Below, piece by piece: positions 1 to 7,422 of a DNA stretch of 19,348 nucleotides (positions within the stretch are counted from its first letter, which is position 1; every line of letters starts with the position of its first letter). The DNA lies in NCBI GenBank assembly GCA_004293295.1, contig RDYC01000191.1, positions 1 through 19,348 of the forward strand. Reading direction: 5' to 3'. Both the position numbers and the translations under genes were made by a program. The stretch comes from Bacteroidota bacterium. Its GTDB lineage: Bacteria; Bacteroidota; Bacteroidia; UKL13-3. Below the pieces are notes generated by a model, which ran no database searches, was not told the DNA's origin, and was given only the letters and a program-made list of their open reading frames with translations.

Positions 1-516
1 ACGATAGTATAAATCTTCTCTAAATTTTCCTTTTGCAACGGCGTCTAAAAGTTGCACATTTGTAGCGGCAATGACGCGCACATCTGTTTTTTGTGATTTT
101 GATGATCCTACTTTAATAAATTCACCACTTTCTAAAACCCTTAATAAACGTGCTTGTGTTTCTAATGGCAATTCTCCAACTTCATCTAAAAAAATAGTTC
201 CTCCACTCACGGTTTCAAAATAGCCTTTGCGCGTATCATGTGCACCGGTAAACGAGCCTTTTTCATGGCCAAACAATTCCGAATCAATGGTGCCTTCAGG
301 TATAGCACCGCAGTTTACAGCAATAAAGTTACCATGCTTGCGGTTACTTAGTGCATGAATAATTTTGCTAAAGGCTTCTTTTCCCACACCACTTTCGCCA
401 TTAATTAAAACTGAAATATCAGTAGGTGCAACTTTTACTGCCGTCTCTAATGCAATATTCAACAGGGGAGAGTTGCCAATAATTTCAAATCGTTGTTTTA
501 TTTCTTGTATGTTCAT
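1..516 (-). CDS. Sigma-54-dependent transcriptional activator, AAA+ domain (3' part outside window)
   Basis: This is an enhancer-binding-protein type activator that would use ATP hydrolysis to remodel sigma-54 RNA polymerase into open complexes. Only the first 172 codons are in the window. They hold a Walker A motif GESGVGKE (residues 40-47), the sigma-54 contact loop as GSFTGA (residues 87-92; consensus GAFTGA) and a Walker B motif ending FLDE (about 109-112). The protein begins almost directly with the AAA+ domain, so there is no receiver or GAF sensory domain. Input must come from elsewhere, such as a partner or expression level. The ATG at 516 is the only sensible start, because an in-frame TAA that ends the upstream gene lies nine bases before it. 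That close spacing suggests co-transcription with the MtfA-like gene. The C-terminal Fis-type DNA-binding part is not visible. The family call is secure; the target genes are unknown. Confidence 0.93.
   Translation of the reverse strand, partial: MNIQEIKQRFEIIGNSPLLNIALETAVKVAPTDISVLINGESGVGKEAFSKIIHALSNRKHGNFIAVNCGAIPEGTIDSELFGHEKGSFTGAHDTRKGYFETVSGGTIFLDEVGELPLETQARLLRVLESGEFIKVGSSKSQKTDVRVIAATNVQLLDAVAKGKFREDLYYR
478..498. repeat. 21-bp direct repeat, copy 1 (inside activator gene)
   Basis: An exact 21-base match to 2097-2117. It lies within codons 7-13 of the sigma-54 activator. The surrounding codons also align with those around the second copy, so it is part of a duplicated gene start rather than a chance word. 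Confidence 0.7.
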
Positions 517-525
517 TGTTGTAAC

Positions 526-1968
526 TTAATAAATGTAATCAGGGTTATAAATTACCTGTTTGTTTTTAATATAGTTAAAGCCCAATATTCCGCGTCTGTA
601 TGTAAATGCTATTTTTCCATGTTCAATTCCTGTGGTATGATCCACGCATTTCGGGTTTATTCTTCGGGCATAAGGATAGTCCAATAAAAAACTATCTACA
701 AAAGTAAACTCATAATCGCTAATGCGAGATCCCCCCCTGTTGCTATGGTATGTTAGAGCAGTAACCTCCTTAATTTGATGTTCCTCTAGTCGGTTAGCTT
801 GGATGGGAATAAGATCATTAATGAGCATTAAAATGATAATGGCAATTGGGCTTCCTCCAAATAAATTAAAGCTAAATGCTTTAAAGGCGTTGCTAAAAAG
901 TTTATGCCTATTGTTATAGTAATTTGCAATTGGTATGGTAACCAAGGATAGCCCAATAATGGCGATTGTAATTTCGAATAAGTTGATGAAATGGTTAGGC
1001 AGCAGGTAATAATAAATAACCAATGGACTTATGCACAAGTTAATGATAAACACATTATAGCTCCAATGCCAGATGTTGTGATGAAATGTAGGAATAACAC
1101 TATCGGGTAATTCATGCTTTAAGGTATGCGCTTTAAACCAGTTTTTAGTGTAGGTGTAATTTTCGGTAATGTTTAATGGATTCTGATGGAGCAATACACA
1201 AAGGTGTGCGTAAATATCCGGGAAATCGCGTTTGAATTCAAAAGGTTTTTCAAAGAATAATACCACTGTATTTGCCAATAAAAAAGTGTCTTCACCGGGT
1301 TCTGTTCCTATAAAATCATAAAAGGCTTGTTGTATTTCAGTAGGTTGTTTTTTTACTAAATCATACCAAATATCAAGGTAGCTGGCAAAGTGCAAATCAA
1401 ATAGTTCACCGTTTCTTACTGTTCTTTCTAAGGCATATGATAACTCTTTTACGCCAAGGTTGTTTCCGTCTTGTTCGTGCAATATGCCTTTTTCAAAATG
1501 CATCCACGATAATGAAATCACATTCTTTTTGTAAGTGGCTGCAATAACCGGCTCACGCTGGTTTCGAATGTGAAATTTGGAAGGATAAACATGAATCATT
1601 TTATATCCCGGTAGCCCGTACCTTTTTAGCCCGAAGGTGATTTGCGCGAGTGTAGCTGCCAATAAAATGCGCATTTCATCATTTACCTCCAAGTTTTCTT
1701 TTCCAACAATATCTATATCTTTAAGTACGCGTATAAGTCTTTTAATAAACTGCTCTCGCCCAGTTTCATTCAGGTTTTTAAAATACGGGAAGTACATATT
1801 TAAAAAAGGTTCCCATGTTTGTTTAAAATCCTTAGTCGGCAGCAATACCAACGATTTATTGGAATGGGCAAAGTTGTACTTTAACGCAATTCTGGCATAT
1901 CGCCAGATGTAAAACACCGCAATGGCAATTATGATTATAGAAGGGATATATAGTGCAAAATGCTCCAT
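526..1968 (-). CDS. MtfA-like (M90 peptidase-related) membrane protein with degenerate zinc site
   Basis: This 480-residue protein has an N-terminal membrane segment (about 8-25), a soluble region of about 270 residues, two or three further membrane segments (about 303-322, 329-349, 367-390) and an approximately 85-residue C-terminal soluble tail. The soluble region resembles the MtfA/M90 zinc peptidases: ILLAATLAQITFGL followed by HVYP (about 101-129), a VISLSW strand (150-155), and FFEKP with a DIY...HQNP tail (238-264). Where MtfA proteins carry the HExxH zinc motif in a VVLHEFAHQLD-like context, this protein has KELSY (174-178). Both histidine ligands are gone and only the glutamate remains; the usual third acidic ligand also seems absent before FFE. 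It is therefore probably not a working metallopeptidase and may be a binding or regulatory derivative. It lies between a relic of the sigma-54 activator start and the intact activator. The MtfA relationship is inferred from motif pattern only. Confidence 0.62.
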   Translation of the reverse strand: MEHFALYIPSIIIIAIAVFYIWRYARIALKYNFAHSNKSLVLLPTKDFKQTWEPFLNMYFPYFKNLNETGREQFIKRLIRVLKDIDIVGKENLEVNDEMRILLAATLAQITFGLKRYGLPGYKMIHVYPSKFHIRNQREPVIAATYKKNVISLSWMHFEKGILHEQDGNNLGVKELSYALERTVRNGELFDLHFASYLDIWYDLVKKQPTEIQQAFYDFIGTEPGEDTFLLANTVVLFFEKPFEFKRDFPDIYAHLCVLLHQNPLNITENYTYTKNWFKAHTLKHELPDSVIPTFHHNIWHWSYNVFIINLCISPLVIYYYLLPNHFINLFEITIAIIGLSLVTIPIANYYNNRHKLFSNAFKAFSFNLFGGSPIAIIILMLINDLIPIQANRLEEHQIKEVTALTYHSNRGGSRISDYEFTFVDSFLLDYPYARRINPKCVDHTTGIEHGKIAFTYRRGILGFNYIKNKQVIYNPDYIY

Positions 1969-2078
1969 TAACTTATGAAGTAATTAAGTGCAAGCGTTTT
2001 ATTTGATTTAGTTTTGTTTGGTATCAACATGGTATTTTGCTCATAGGTAATCGGTTGATATGTTGTTTTAATTAGTGT

Positions 2079-2138
2079 TTACAAGAAAGAGTTAAAAATA
2101 ATTTCAAATCGTTGTTTGTTTATAACATGTGTGCTCAT
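2079..2138 (-). pseudogene. Relic of the sigma-54 activator N-terminus (19 codons, then stop)
   Basis: Read on the minus strand from an ATG at 2138, this stretch encodes 19 residues ending in TAA. They contain KQRFEII-NS--L, which matches the start of the intact activator at 516 (KQRFEIIGNSPLL). At DNA level, 21 bases are identical (2097-2117 and 478-498), and flanking codons also line up. The relic starts 11 bases after the Fic stop codon, where a co-transcribed next gene would be expected. I infer that the activator once followed here, and that arrival of the MtfA-like gene left this duplicated stub behind. Confidence 0.6.
2097..2117. repeat. 21-bp direct repeat, copy 2 (inside the relic)
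   Basis: Second exact copy of the 21 bases at 478-498, in the same orientation. With copy 1 it brackets the MtfA-like gene. Confidence 0.7.
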
Positions 2139-2149
2139 CCAGCCCCTAA

Positions 2150-3505
2150 TTATAAGTGTTCAATTTGTTTCATTAAATTCTCAGCAGAGTCTCTGGTAAT
2201 TTGATTTATTTGCTCTTGAGATAATTTCTCTGTATATAAAAAGATTTTTTCACCTGGCGAACCATCATACTTTATTGTAACATTTGCTTTATTAAATTTA
2301 ACATACAATTTATAATTAAGACGATTCTCATCCAAATTGGAAGCCTTTAAATTATACCATGCAGCAGTGATATGTAAGCTCAAAAAATTAGTATCTAGTT
2401 TACTTCTTATCTCTAATTCATCTATAAATTCATTAATGAGAATGATCTGCCCTATTGGATGCATTACTGGCGTATTTGTATAAAAAATATCATTTGTTAA
2501 TTGATATTCAAAATAAAATGATTCAAACAAGGGGTTAAATTTAGTAAGTGTATTAAGGACTTTTTGAAGTAAAGGAATCAATACGTTTTTGAAAAAAAGT
2601 ATCTGATTCTGAGAACTCCTGTGTTTATTCGTCAAAGTGTTATGGTTGATTTTTGCTTTAAACAAGGCAATCTCCTTATCTAAATCATCTTCCTCCTCAA
2701 TATGTTCTCCTTTCGCACCTCTTAAATAAAGCTCCAACGAATCTATTTGAAGTTTAGCGATGTACTCAACAAAAAAGTTGTTGTCGCCACCATCTGCTTG
2801 TTGCAATGCCCTGTAGTACTCTTCTTTCTTCTGTGTTTTTATAATTACAGGAGGTAAGCCAAACTTCATCAAGGTTAAATTCATTAAGATGCGGGAAAGC
2901 CTGCCGTTGCCATCATCAAAAGGGTGTATGCGAATAAATTTATAATGCAACAATGCCGCTAGTTCAACAGGGTGAAGTTTTCGTTCTTTGATGGATTGAT
3001 TAAACCAATTCATCAAGTCATTCATCAATGCGGGTGTTTCCTCTGGCGTGGCAAAATAAAAGGTTTCTCCTGTTTTGGTTACCACGTGATTCGGTTGCGT
3101 TTTATACTTACCTATTTGTATGCGCCTGTTTGTTTTCTTACCATCAGGAGTAACGGCAGGTTTATCATAAGGCTCGTGCAAAATAATTTGATGCAGTTCT
3201 CTGATAAATGTTTCGTTTAAATCTCTGCCATCATGCACCACATCTTCCAACATTTCTAATGCGGTATTATGGCCCTTAATATCCAAGTGGTCTTTTAGGG
3301 GTTTTCCATCGGCAGTAATTCCATGTAATAAAAACGTTTTTGTTTCACCAAAGGTTAAACTGTTCCCTTCAATATTATTGGAGTGGTAATTCCAGTCTAA
3401 CCGAAATTTTTGTTGAATACGTCCCTCGGTGTCTTTATCCAATGGACGCAAAGCATCTATTTCCGCTTTAAGTGTATTAATCGTTTTTATTAATTGCTCG
3501 TTCAT
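2150..3505 (-). CDS. Fic-domain protein (probable AMPylator, class II with N-terminal inhibitory helix)
   Basis: Fic proteins usually transfer AMP from ATP to a hydroxyl side chain of a target protein. The catalytic motif is complete: HPFDDGNGR, residues 194-202 counted from the ATG at 3505. The N-terminal inhibitory motif [S/T]xxxE[G/N] is also present as SNNIEG (42-47), which places the protein among self-inhibited class II Fic enzymes. The Fic core ends near residue 275. The remaining approximately 175 residues, after an acidic linker, are not the winged-helix tail common in Fic/DUF4172-type proteins, and I do not recognise them. The frame is open back to 3547, inside miaB. The ATG at 3505 (MNEQLIKT) is preferred because it avoids overlap; an ATG at 3517 is also possible. 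No antitoxin-like small partner is adjacent. It follows miaB by a short gap and is probably co-transcribed with it. The target is unknown. Confidence 0.88.
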   Translation of the reverse strand: MNEQLIKTINTLKAEIDALRPLDKDTEGRIQQKFRLDWNYHSNNIEGNSLTFGETKTFLLHGITADGKPLKDHLDIKGHNTALEMLEDVVHDGRDLNETFIRELHQIILHEPYDKPAVTPDGKKTNRRIQIGKYKTQPNHVVTKTGETFYFATPEETPALMNDLMNWFNQSIKERKLHPVELAALLHYKFIRIHPFDDGNGRLSRILMNLTLMKFGLPPVIIKTQKKEEYYRALQQADGGDNNFFVEYIAKLQIDSLELYLRGAKGEHIEEEDDLDKEIALFKAKINHNTLTNKHRSSQNQILFFKNVLIPLLQKVLNTLTKFNPLFESFYFEYQLTNDIFYTNTPVMHPIGQIILINEFIDELEIRSKLDTNFLSLHITAAWYNLKASNLDENRLNYKLYVKFNKANVTIKYDGSPGEKIFLYTEKLSQEQINQITRDSAENLMKQIEHL

Positions 3506-3527
3506 ACTGTTACCCATTAACAATGGT

Positions 3528-4922
3528 CTAATCAACCACCTTCCCAAACAAACTTGTCATGGTGCAGCGTTCAATCAATACATTTACATAGTCTCCTTTG
3601 CCATAGCCTTCGCCTGCCGGAAACACCACCAGTTGGTTTTGGTCATTTCTTCCTTTTAAATCGGCATCTGATTTTTTGGAAAACCCTTCAATAAGTACCT
3701 TGTATGTTTTACCGATATATTGTTGTTTTTTCTCCAGTCCGATTTTATTTTGAAGTGCAATCAATTCGGCTAACCTGCGGCCTTTCACCTCTTCTGCAAC
3801 ATCATCAGGATACTTTCTTGCTGCAGCAGTGCCCGGGCGTTCGCTATAAGCGTACATAAAGGCAAACTCAAATTGGGCATACTCAAACATGTCCAAGGTG
3901 TCTTTAAACTCTTCTTCTGTTTCACTGCAAAAACCAACAATGGCGTCAGTGCTAATACCCACATCCGGCAATATTTCACGAATACGGTTTAGGCGATTTA
4001 TAAACCATTCCCTATCGTAGGTACGGTTCATTAACTTTAATACACGCGAATTTCCGCTTTGCAGCGGGTAGTGAATATACTTGCAAATATTGTCGTACTT
4101 TTTCATAGTAAAAAGCACCTCATCAGTAATATCTTTTGGGTGTGATGAAGAAAATCGGATGCGTAAATCAGGAGCAATTTGCGCTACTTGTTCTAAGAGT
4201 TGTGCAAAGTTCACCACGTCATTTTTGTCAAGAATATCTGATGGGTTGCTGAGCGAAGCCGACCATTTGTAAGAATCTACATTTTGGCCAAGTAACGTTA
4301 CCTCTCTATATCCTTGGTTGTATAATTCGGTAGCTTCACGCACAATGCTTTCCGGCTCACGGCTGCGTTCACGGCCTCGTGTAAAAGGAACTACACAAAA
4401 CGAACACATGTTATCACAACCACGCATAATGCTTACAAAGGCATTAACACCATTGCTGCTCAAGCGCACCGGGGTTATTTCAGCATACGTTTCTTCGCGG
4501 CTTAACAATACATTCACCGCTTTTTGTCCTTCTTCTACCTGCTTTATTAGTTTCGGAATATCGCGGTACGCATCAGGGCCAACCACAATATCAACCAATT
4601 GCTCCTGTTCTAATAATTTAGTTTTTAGCCGTTCAGCCATACACCCCATTACACCTACTATCATTCCCGGGTTTTTACGCTTGTTGCCTTTCATTTCTTT
4701 TAGGCGACCCCAAATTTTGGCTTCGGCATTATCCCGAATGGCACAAGTGTTTAAAAACACCACATCCGCTTTTAAGGGGTCGTCAGTTGTCTTAAAACCC
4801 TCAGCTTGCATAATGCTGGCCATTACCTCGCTATCGGCAAGGTTCATGGCACATCCATAAGTTTCTATGTATAAATTTCTTGTGGCAGTTTCTACTGGTA
4901 TATCGCCTACTAATCCTCTCAT
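3528..4922 (-). CDS. miaB: tRNA-2-methylthio-N6-isopentenyladenosine(37) methylthiotransferase MiaB
   Basis: This radical-SAM enzyme adds the methylthio group to i6A37 of tRNAs that read codons starting with U. All diagnostic parts are present in 464 residues. The N-terminal MTTase domain has its three cluster cysteines in YGCAMN (C24), NTCAIR (C60) and GCMAER (C94). The radical-SAM cluster motif GCDNMCSFC has Cys at 169, 173 and 176. A C-terminal TRAM-type RNA-binding region occupies roughly residues 400-464. The length is usual for the family. The ATG at 4922 is the most upstream start that fits, and a perfect -7 element TATATTTG lies about 20 bases upstream. It is the first gene of a minus-strand run continuing into the Fic gene. 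Confidence 0.96.
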   Translation of the reverse strand: MRGLVGDIPVETATRNLYIETYGCAMNLADSEVMASIMQAEGFKTTDDPLKADVVFLNTCAIRDNAEAKIWGRLKEMKGNKRKNPGMIVGVMGCMAERLKTKLLEQEQLVDIVVGPDAYRDIPKLIKQVEEGQKAVNVLLSREETYAEITPVRLSSNGVNAFVSIMRGCDNMCSFCVVPFTRGRERSREPESIVREATELYNQGYREVTLLGQNVDSYKWSASLSNPSDILDKNDVVNFAQLLEQVAQIAPDLRIRFSSSHPKDITDEVLFTMKKYDNICKYIHYPLQSGNSRVLKLMNRTYDREWFINRLNRIREILPDVGISTDAIVGFCSETEEEFKDTLDMFEYAQFEFAFMYAYSERPGTAAARKYPDDVAEEVKGRRLAELIALQNKIGLEKKQQYIGKTYKVLIEGFSKKSDADLKGRNDQNQLVVFPAGEGYGKGDYVNVLIERCTMTSLFGKVVD

Positions 4923-4941
4923 ATATTGTTTTTTCGAGGTG

Positions 4942-4949
4942 CAAATATA
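4942..4949 (-). promoter_or_regulatory. Putative Bacteroidota -7 element for miaB
   Basis: On the minus strand the sequence is TATATTTG, a full match to the TAnnTTTG -7 consensus, 19 bases before the miaB ATG. No clean TTTG -33 element is seen at the expected spacing, so this is a half-supported promoter. Confidence 0.4.
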
Positions 4950-5005
4950 AGACTTTTTCTGACAGAGTGGCAGTATTTGGTTTAAGAAAAAGAGGATAAA
5001 TTTAA

Positions 5006-5037
5006 TTTGTGGTTTTGCAGCAACATATGTACTTTAG
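5006..5037 (+). promoter_or_regulatory. Putative Bacteroidota promoter before the beta-barrel gene
   Basis: TTTG at 5006-5009 and TACTTTAG at 5030-5037 are separated by 20 bases, close to the TTTG-N19-TAnnTTTG consensus. The ATG at 5042 follows after only four bases, so transcription from here would give a leaderless or nearly leaderless mRNA. That is why confidence is low. Confidence 0.3.
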
Positions 5038-5041
5038 TAGT

Positions 5042-5677
5042 ATGAAATATATAACTATTATACTTTTATTAAGCACCTCCTTACTTGGCAAAAGTCAATC
5101 TAAATCTTCTTTTGGTTTAAGTTTGTTAGGAGGCAACGAGATCGGTTCTGTATTCGGTAAAACAACATCCTTTGGTTTTTTTGGATTATGGAAGCATACC
5201 TTAAATGCCAATTGGCATCTTAAGTCTGGTTTAGGTTATGCTATTGACTATAACAGAACTCCCAAAATGGCTTTCTCGCGCATACCCTTCATGGAATCTA
5301 CTAAGTCAAATGGGTTTTTTGAAAGTAAATCGTTTCAACATCAGTTAATTATACCATTAACGTTAAATAGAGAAATATATAAAAGAAATAGGTTAACAGT
5401 TAGTTTAGGTTCGGGATTTTGGTTTTCAAATCTATTACATACACAAAACAGATATAAATATTTTAATGAGCAGGGTGAATATATTGAAACAAGTAAATCA
5501 GCTTATAATGGATATGAATTATTGGCTACAAGCGCATTCTCTTGTAATGTTCTCATTAAAATGAATAAAGTAAAGTGGTTTGTTGAGCCAACCTATAGAT
5601 TTGGGCAGTTAGATGTATTGGAATTAAACTCTGATGAATACAAGTGGTTTGGGTTACAAACTGGTATTCTTTTTTAG
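5042..5677 (+). CDS. Small outer-membrane beta-barrel protein (porin-family-like)
   Basis: The product of 211 residues starts with a typical signal peptide (MKYITIILLLSTSLLGKSQS), with likely cleavage around residue 20. The rest alternates polar and hydrophobic/aromatic residues in strand-sized stretches, such as FGFFGLWKHTL, LKSGLGYAIDY, LTVSLGSGFWF and WFVEPTYRFGQL, and it ends in ...LQTGILF with a C-terminal aromatic. This fits an eight-strand outer-membrane barrel. The frame is open from 5009, but the ATG at 5042 is chosen because it places the signal peptide correctly. The gene diverges from miaB and stands alone. I cannot give it a specific function. Confidence 0.8.
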   Translation: MKYITIILLLSTSLLGKSQSKSSFGLSLLGGNEIGSVFGKTTSFGFFGLWKHTLNANWHLKSGLGYAIDYNRTPKMAFSRIPFMESTKSNGFFESKSFQHQLIIPLTLNREIYKRNRLTVSLGSGFWFSNLLHTQNRYKYFNEQGEYIETSKSAYNGYELLATSAFSCNVLIKMNKVKWFVEPTYRFGQLDVLELNSDEYKWFGLQTGILF

Positions 5678-5788
5678 TATAAATCATTTCTTTTTATCTT
5701 AAAACAATCTATAATTATTGAAAAACAATAAAATTGTATTGATTAGTAATAAATAATAATTAACGTTGTATATTTAAACATTAAATAT

Positions 5789-6427
5789 ATGAAAACGAAA
5801 AAATTATTTATTACTGGGCTGTATTGGCTGTTTATTGTTGGATTTGTTATGCAAATTGTGGCTGTTGGTTGGTATTTTTACATGGTACTATCTCCTAAAT
5901 CAGCATCTGTTTTATATATTCATTCGGATGTTCGCTTATTTTCAGATTCCAATCTTACCTTATCAATTCCGGTCATTAACAAAGATTCTATTGTTGAAGT
6001 TGGAATTGGTCAAAAGCGGCTTGCAGGTTCTGGTATTTTCTACAAAAATTACAAAGATGTAAGTTTAAAAGCGGCAGTAATATTTTTTTTAAATGTTGTT
6101 CAATACCTCATTTGGCTTGTGTTTACATGGCAATTATTGAAAGTGCTTAAATCATTAAAACAAAGCCAAATTTTTGATAAACGAAATATCTGGAGATTGC
6201 GTATTGTAGCTTTTATTGTTGGTCTTGCACCCATTTTGGAATTGATACGTAATATTATTTACCCAAGTTTGTTTAACGAAAATGCAGTTTTGCCGCATCA
6301 TCGAATTGCTTATTATTATGATGCTTCTATGTTTGAAGGGCTATTTTATATGGTTATTATCTTACTAATAGTTGAAATATTTAAATACGGTATCACCCTT
6401 AAAGAAGAACAAGATTTAACAATATAA
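5789..6427 (+). CDS. DUF2975 membrane protein (YoaS-like)
   Basis: This 212-residue protein has four predicted membrane segments (about 8-33, 93-117, 137-157 and 180-200). The loop between segments two and three carries the LKSLKQSQIFDKRNIWRLR pattern typical of DUF2975 proteins. About 60 residues between segments one and two probably lie outside the membrane. The next gene, four bases downstream, encodes a short HTH protein. The YoaS-YozG pairing of a DUF2975 membrane protein with a small Xre-type regulator is a known recurrent arrangement of unknown function. It is inferred that the membrane protein senses something and the HTH partner responds, or that the HTH protein regulates the pair. 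The DNA before the gene (5678-5788) is very AT-rich, and I could not fix a promoter there. Confidence 0.8.
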   Translation: MKTKKLFITGLYWLFIVGFVMQIVAVGWYFYMVLSPKSASVLYIHSDVRLFSDSNLTLSIPVINKDSIVEVGIGQKRLAGSGIFYKNYKDVSLKAAVIFFLNVVQYLIWLVFTWQLLKVLKSLKQSQIFDKRNIWRLRIVAFIVGLAPILELIRNIIYPSLFNENAVLPHHRIAYYYDASMFEGLFYMVIILLIVEIFKYGITLKEEQDLTI

Positions 6428-6431
6428 CACC

Positions 6432-6638
6432 ATGGCTATAATAGTAAACTTAGATGTAATGATGGCCAAACGCAAAATGAGCCTCAACGAACTTTCGGCA
6501 AAGGTTGATTTAACACTATCCAATTTGTCTATTTTAAAAACAGGCAAGGCCAAAGCCATTCGGTTCTCTACGCTTGAAGCCATTTGCAAAGCATTGCAAT
6601 GTCAGCCCGGAGATATTTTAGAGTATCAAGAAGAATGA
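6432..6638 (+). CDS. YozG-like Cro/C1-type HTH regulator
   Basis: This 68-residue protein consists almost entirely of one helix-turn-helix domain: MSLNELSAKVDLTLSNLSILKTGKAKAIRFSTLEAICKAL, followed by the GDILEY ending common in this group. The predicted recognition helix is around residues 27-37. It starts four bases after the DUF2975 gene and is clearly in one operon with it. Such single-domain regulators normally bind as dimers near their own promoter. In the presumed ancestral layout the RmlD-like reductase gene followed 12 bases later; now only a truncated copy does. Confidence 0.9.
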   Translation: MAIIVNLDVMMAKRKMSLNELSAKVDLTLSNLSILKTGKAKAIRFSTLEAICKALQCQPGDILEYQEE

Positions 6639-6650
6639 TATACTTGTAGT

Positions 6651-6904
6651 ATGAAAATTTTAGTTACCGGAAGCAACGGCCTTTTAGGTCAAAAACTGAC
6701 TGATTATTACAGAACCCGCACTGATATTGAATATATCGCTACAGCAAAAGGTAACGATAGGTATAGTAATCAAACAGGATATACTTACCGGTCTCTTGAT
6801 ATTACGAATAAGGAGGAGGTTGAAACACTTATTAGCGGCATTAAGCCGGATGTGGTGATTAATACCGCAGCCATGACTAACGTTGATGCGTGTGAAGGGT
6901 ATCA
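6651..6904 (+). repeat. Left 254-bp direct repeat flanking the polyamine block
   Basis: Near-identical to 13931-14184 in the same orientation. Similarity begins at the shared ATG and stops abruptly after the DACEG codons. With the right copy it encloses about 7 kb of accessory genes. Confidence 0.93.
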
Positions 6905-6935
6905 CAACAACATGAGTAATGAATTAAATAGGTAA
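6651..6935 (+). pseudogene. Truncated 5' copy of RmlD-like NAD(P)-dependent reductase
   Basis: This stretch encodes the first 84 or so residues of the reductase found intact at 13931, including the Rossmann motif TGSNGLLGQK. It then diverges into a short unrelated tail ending at TAA (6933-6935). It lacks the catalytic YxxxK region and cannot be active. Against 13931-14184 it has about 12 mismatches in 254 bases. Apart from the first codons and the very end, nearly all are in third codon positions, and only I3V and T24I change the protein within the matched part. That pattern suggests it diverged as a working gene and was truncated recently. It lies 12 bases after the HTH gene. Confidence 0.88.
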
Positions 6936-7065
6936 TTACTGGTTGTATGTAAGTATCCACAAAATCTGTGATAATTGCATAACAAGCAGAAAAATTTATT
7001 TGTAATATTTATAACAGTGTTTTATAATTACGTTTTCTTTATAAGCCATATTAATTTGTGAAGCG

Positions 7066-7419
7066 TTGAAGTATAAACCAGGTAAACATATTATTGCAGA
7101 GTTTAAAACAACTGATAACAAACTACTGCTAAAAAGCCATTCATTTAAGGTGTTGATTGATTCATTGGTTAGCTCTCTTGATTTATCAAAGGTTGGAGAG
7201 GTTTATCATGATTTTGAGGGTGGTGGTTATACTGCTGTAGTGTGTTTAACAGAATCTCATTTAAGTGTGCACACTTGGCCTGAGTTTGAAATGATTACGT
7301 TTGACGTTTTTTTGTCTAATTACTTAAAGGAAAATGATGATAAGGTTGAGCAGATTTTCAATAGCGTGCATGATTATTTCAACCCAATTGAAGTTAAAAG
7401 AACAACACTAAACAGATAA
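7066..7419 (+). CDS. speD: SpeD-type pyruvoyl S-adenosylmethionine decarboxylase
   Basis: SpeD cleaves itself to form a pyruvoyl cofactor and makes decarboxylated AdoMet, the aminopropyl donor for polyamines. The 117-residue length fits the short Thermotoga/Bacillus-type class. The processing motif TESHLSVHTWPE is present: cleavage expected between E63 and S64, with H69 matching processing His68 of the Thermotoga enzyme. The residue matching its catalytic Cys83 appears to be Ser84 (DVFLSN instead of DxFTCG), which could weaken or alter catalysis. The start is TTG at 7066, giving the conserved MKYKPGKHIIAEF opening; no in-frame ATG gives a better start. It is the first gene of the accessory operon, about 130 bases after the truncated reductase copy, and a promoter should lie in that gap. 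Some SpeD homologues are known to have changed substrate, so AdoMet specificity is not certain. Confidence 0.87.
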   Translation: MKYKPGKHIIAEFKTTDNKLLLKSHSFKVLIDSLVSSLDLSKVGEVYHDFEGGGYTAVVCLTESHLSVHTWPEFEMITFDVFLSNYLKENDDKVEQIFNSVHDYFNPIEVKRTTLNR

Positions 7420-7422
7420 CGT

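Noticed and set aside
2150..3505. Fic gene as part of a FicT/FicA toxin-antitoxin pair
   Set aside because: No small antitoxin gene is adjacent, and the inhibitory SNNIEG helix is within the protein itself.
3506..3547. Upstream start for the Fic protein inside miaB (MGRWLIRPLL...)
   Set aside because: It would overlap the miaB 3' end by 20 bases and adds residues unlike the family; ATG at 3505 or 3517 is better.
4318..4860. A 180-codon plus-strand open frame opposite miaB
   Set aside because: It lies wholly within the antisense of a well-supported radical-SAM gene; the protein is low-complexity in S, R and T, with no domain pattern.
6684..6905. Two near-identical antisense frames of 73 codons (here and at 13964-14185) that might suggest a repeated small gene
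   Set aside because: They are only the complement of the duplicated reductase 5' end; codon changes follow the sense frame, being synonymous there.
6936..7065. Possible promoter TTTG...TATAATTA in the gap before speD
   Set aside because: A promoter should be here, but the -7 match is poor in this AT-rich gap, so no specific site is called.
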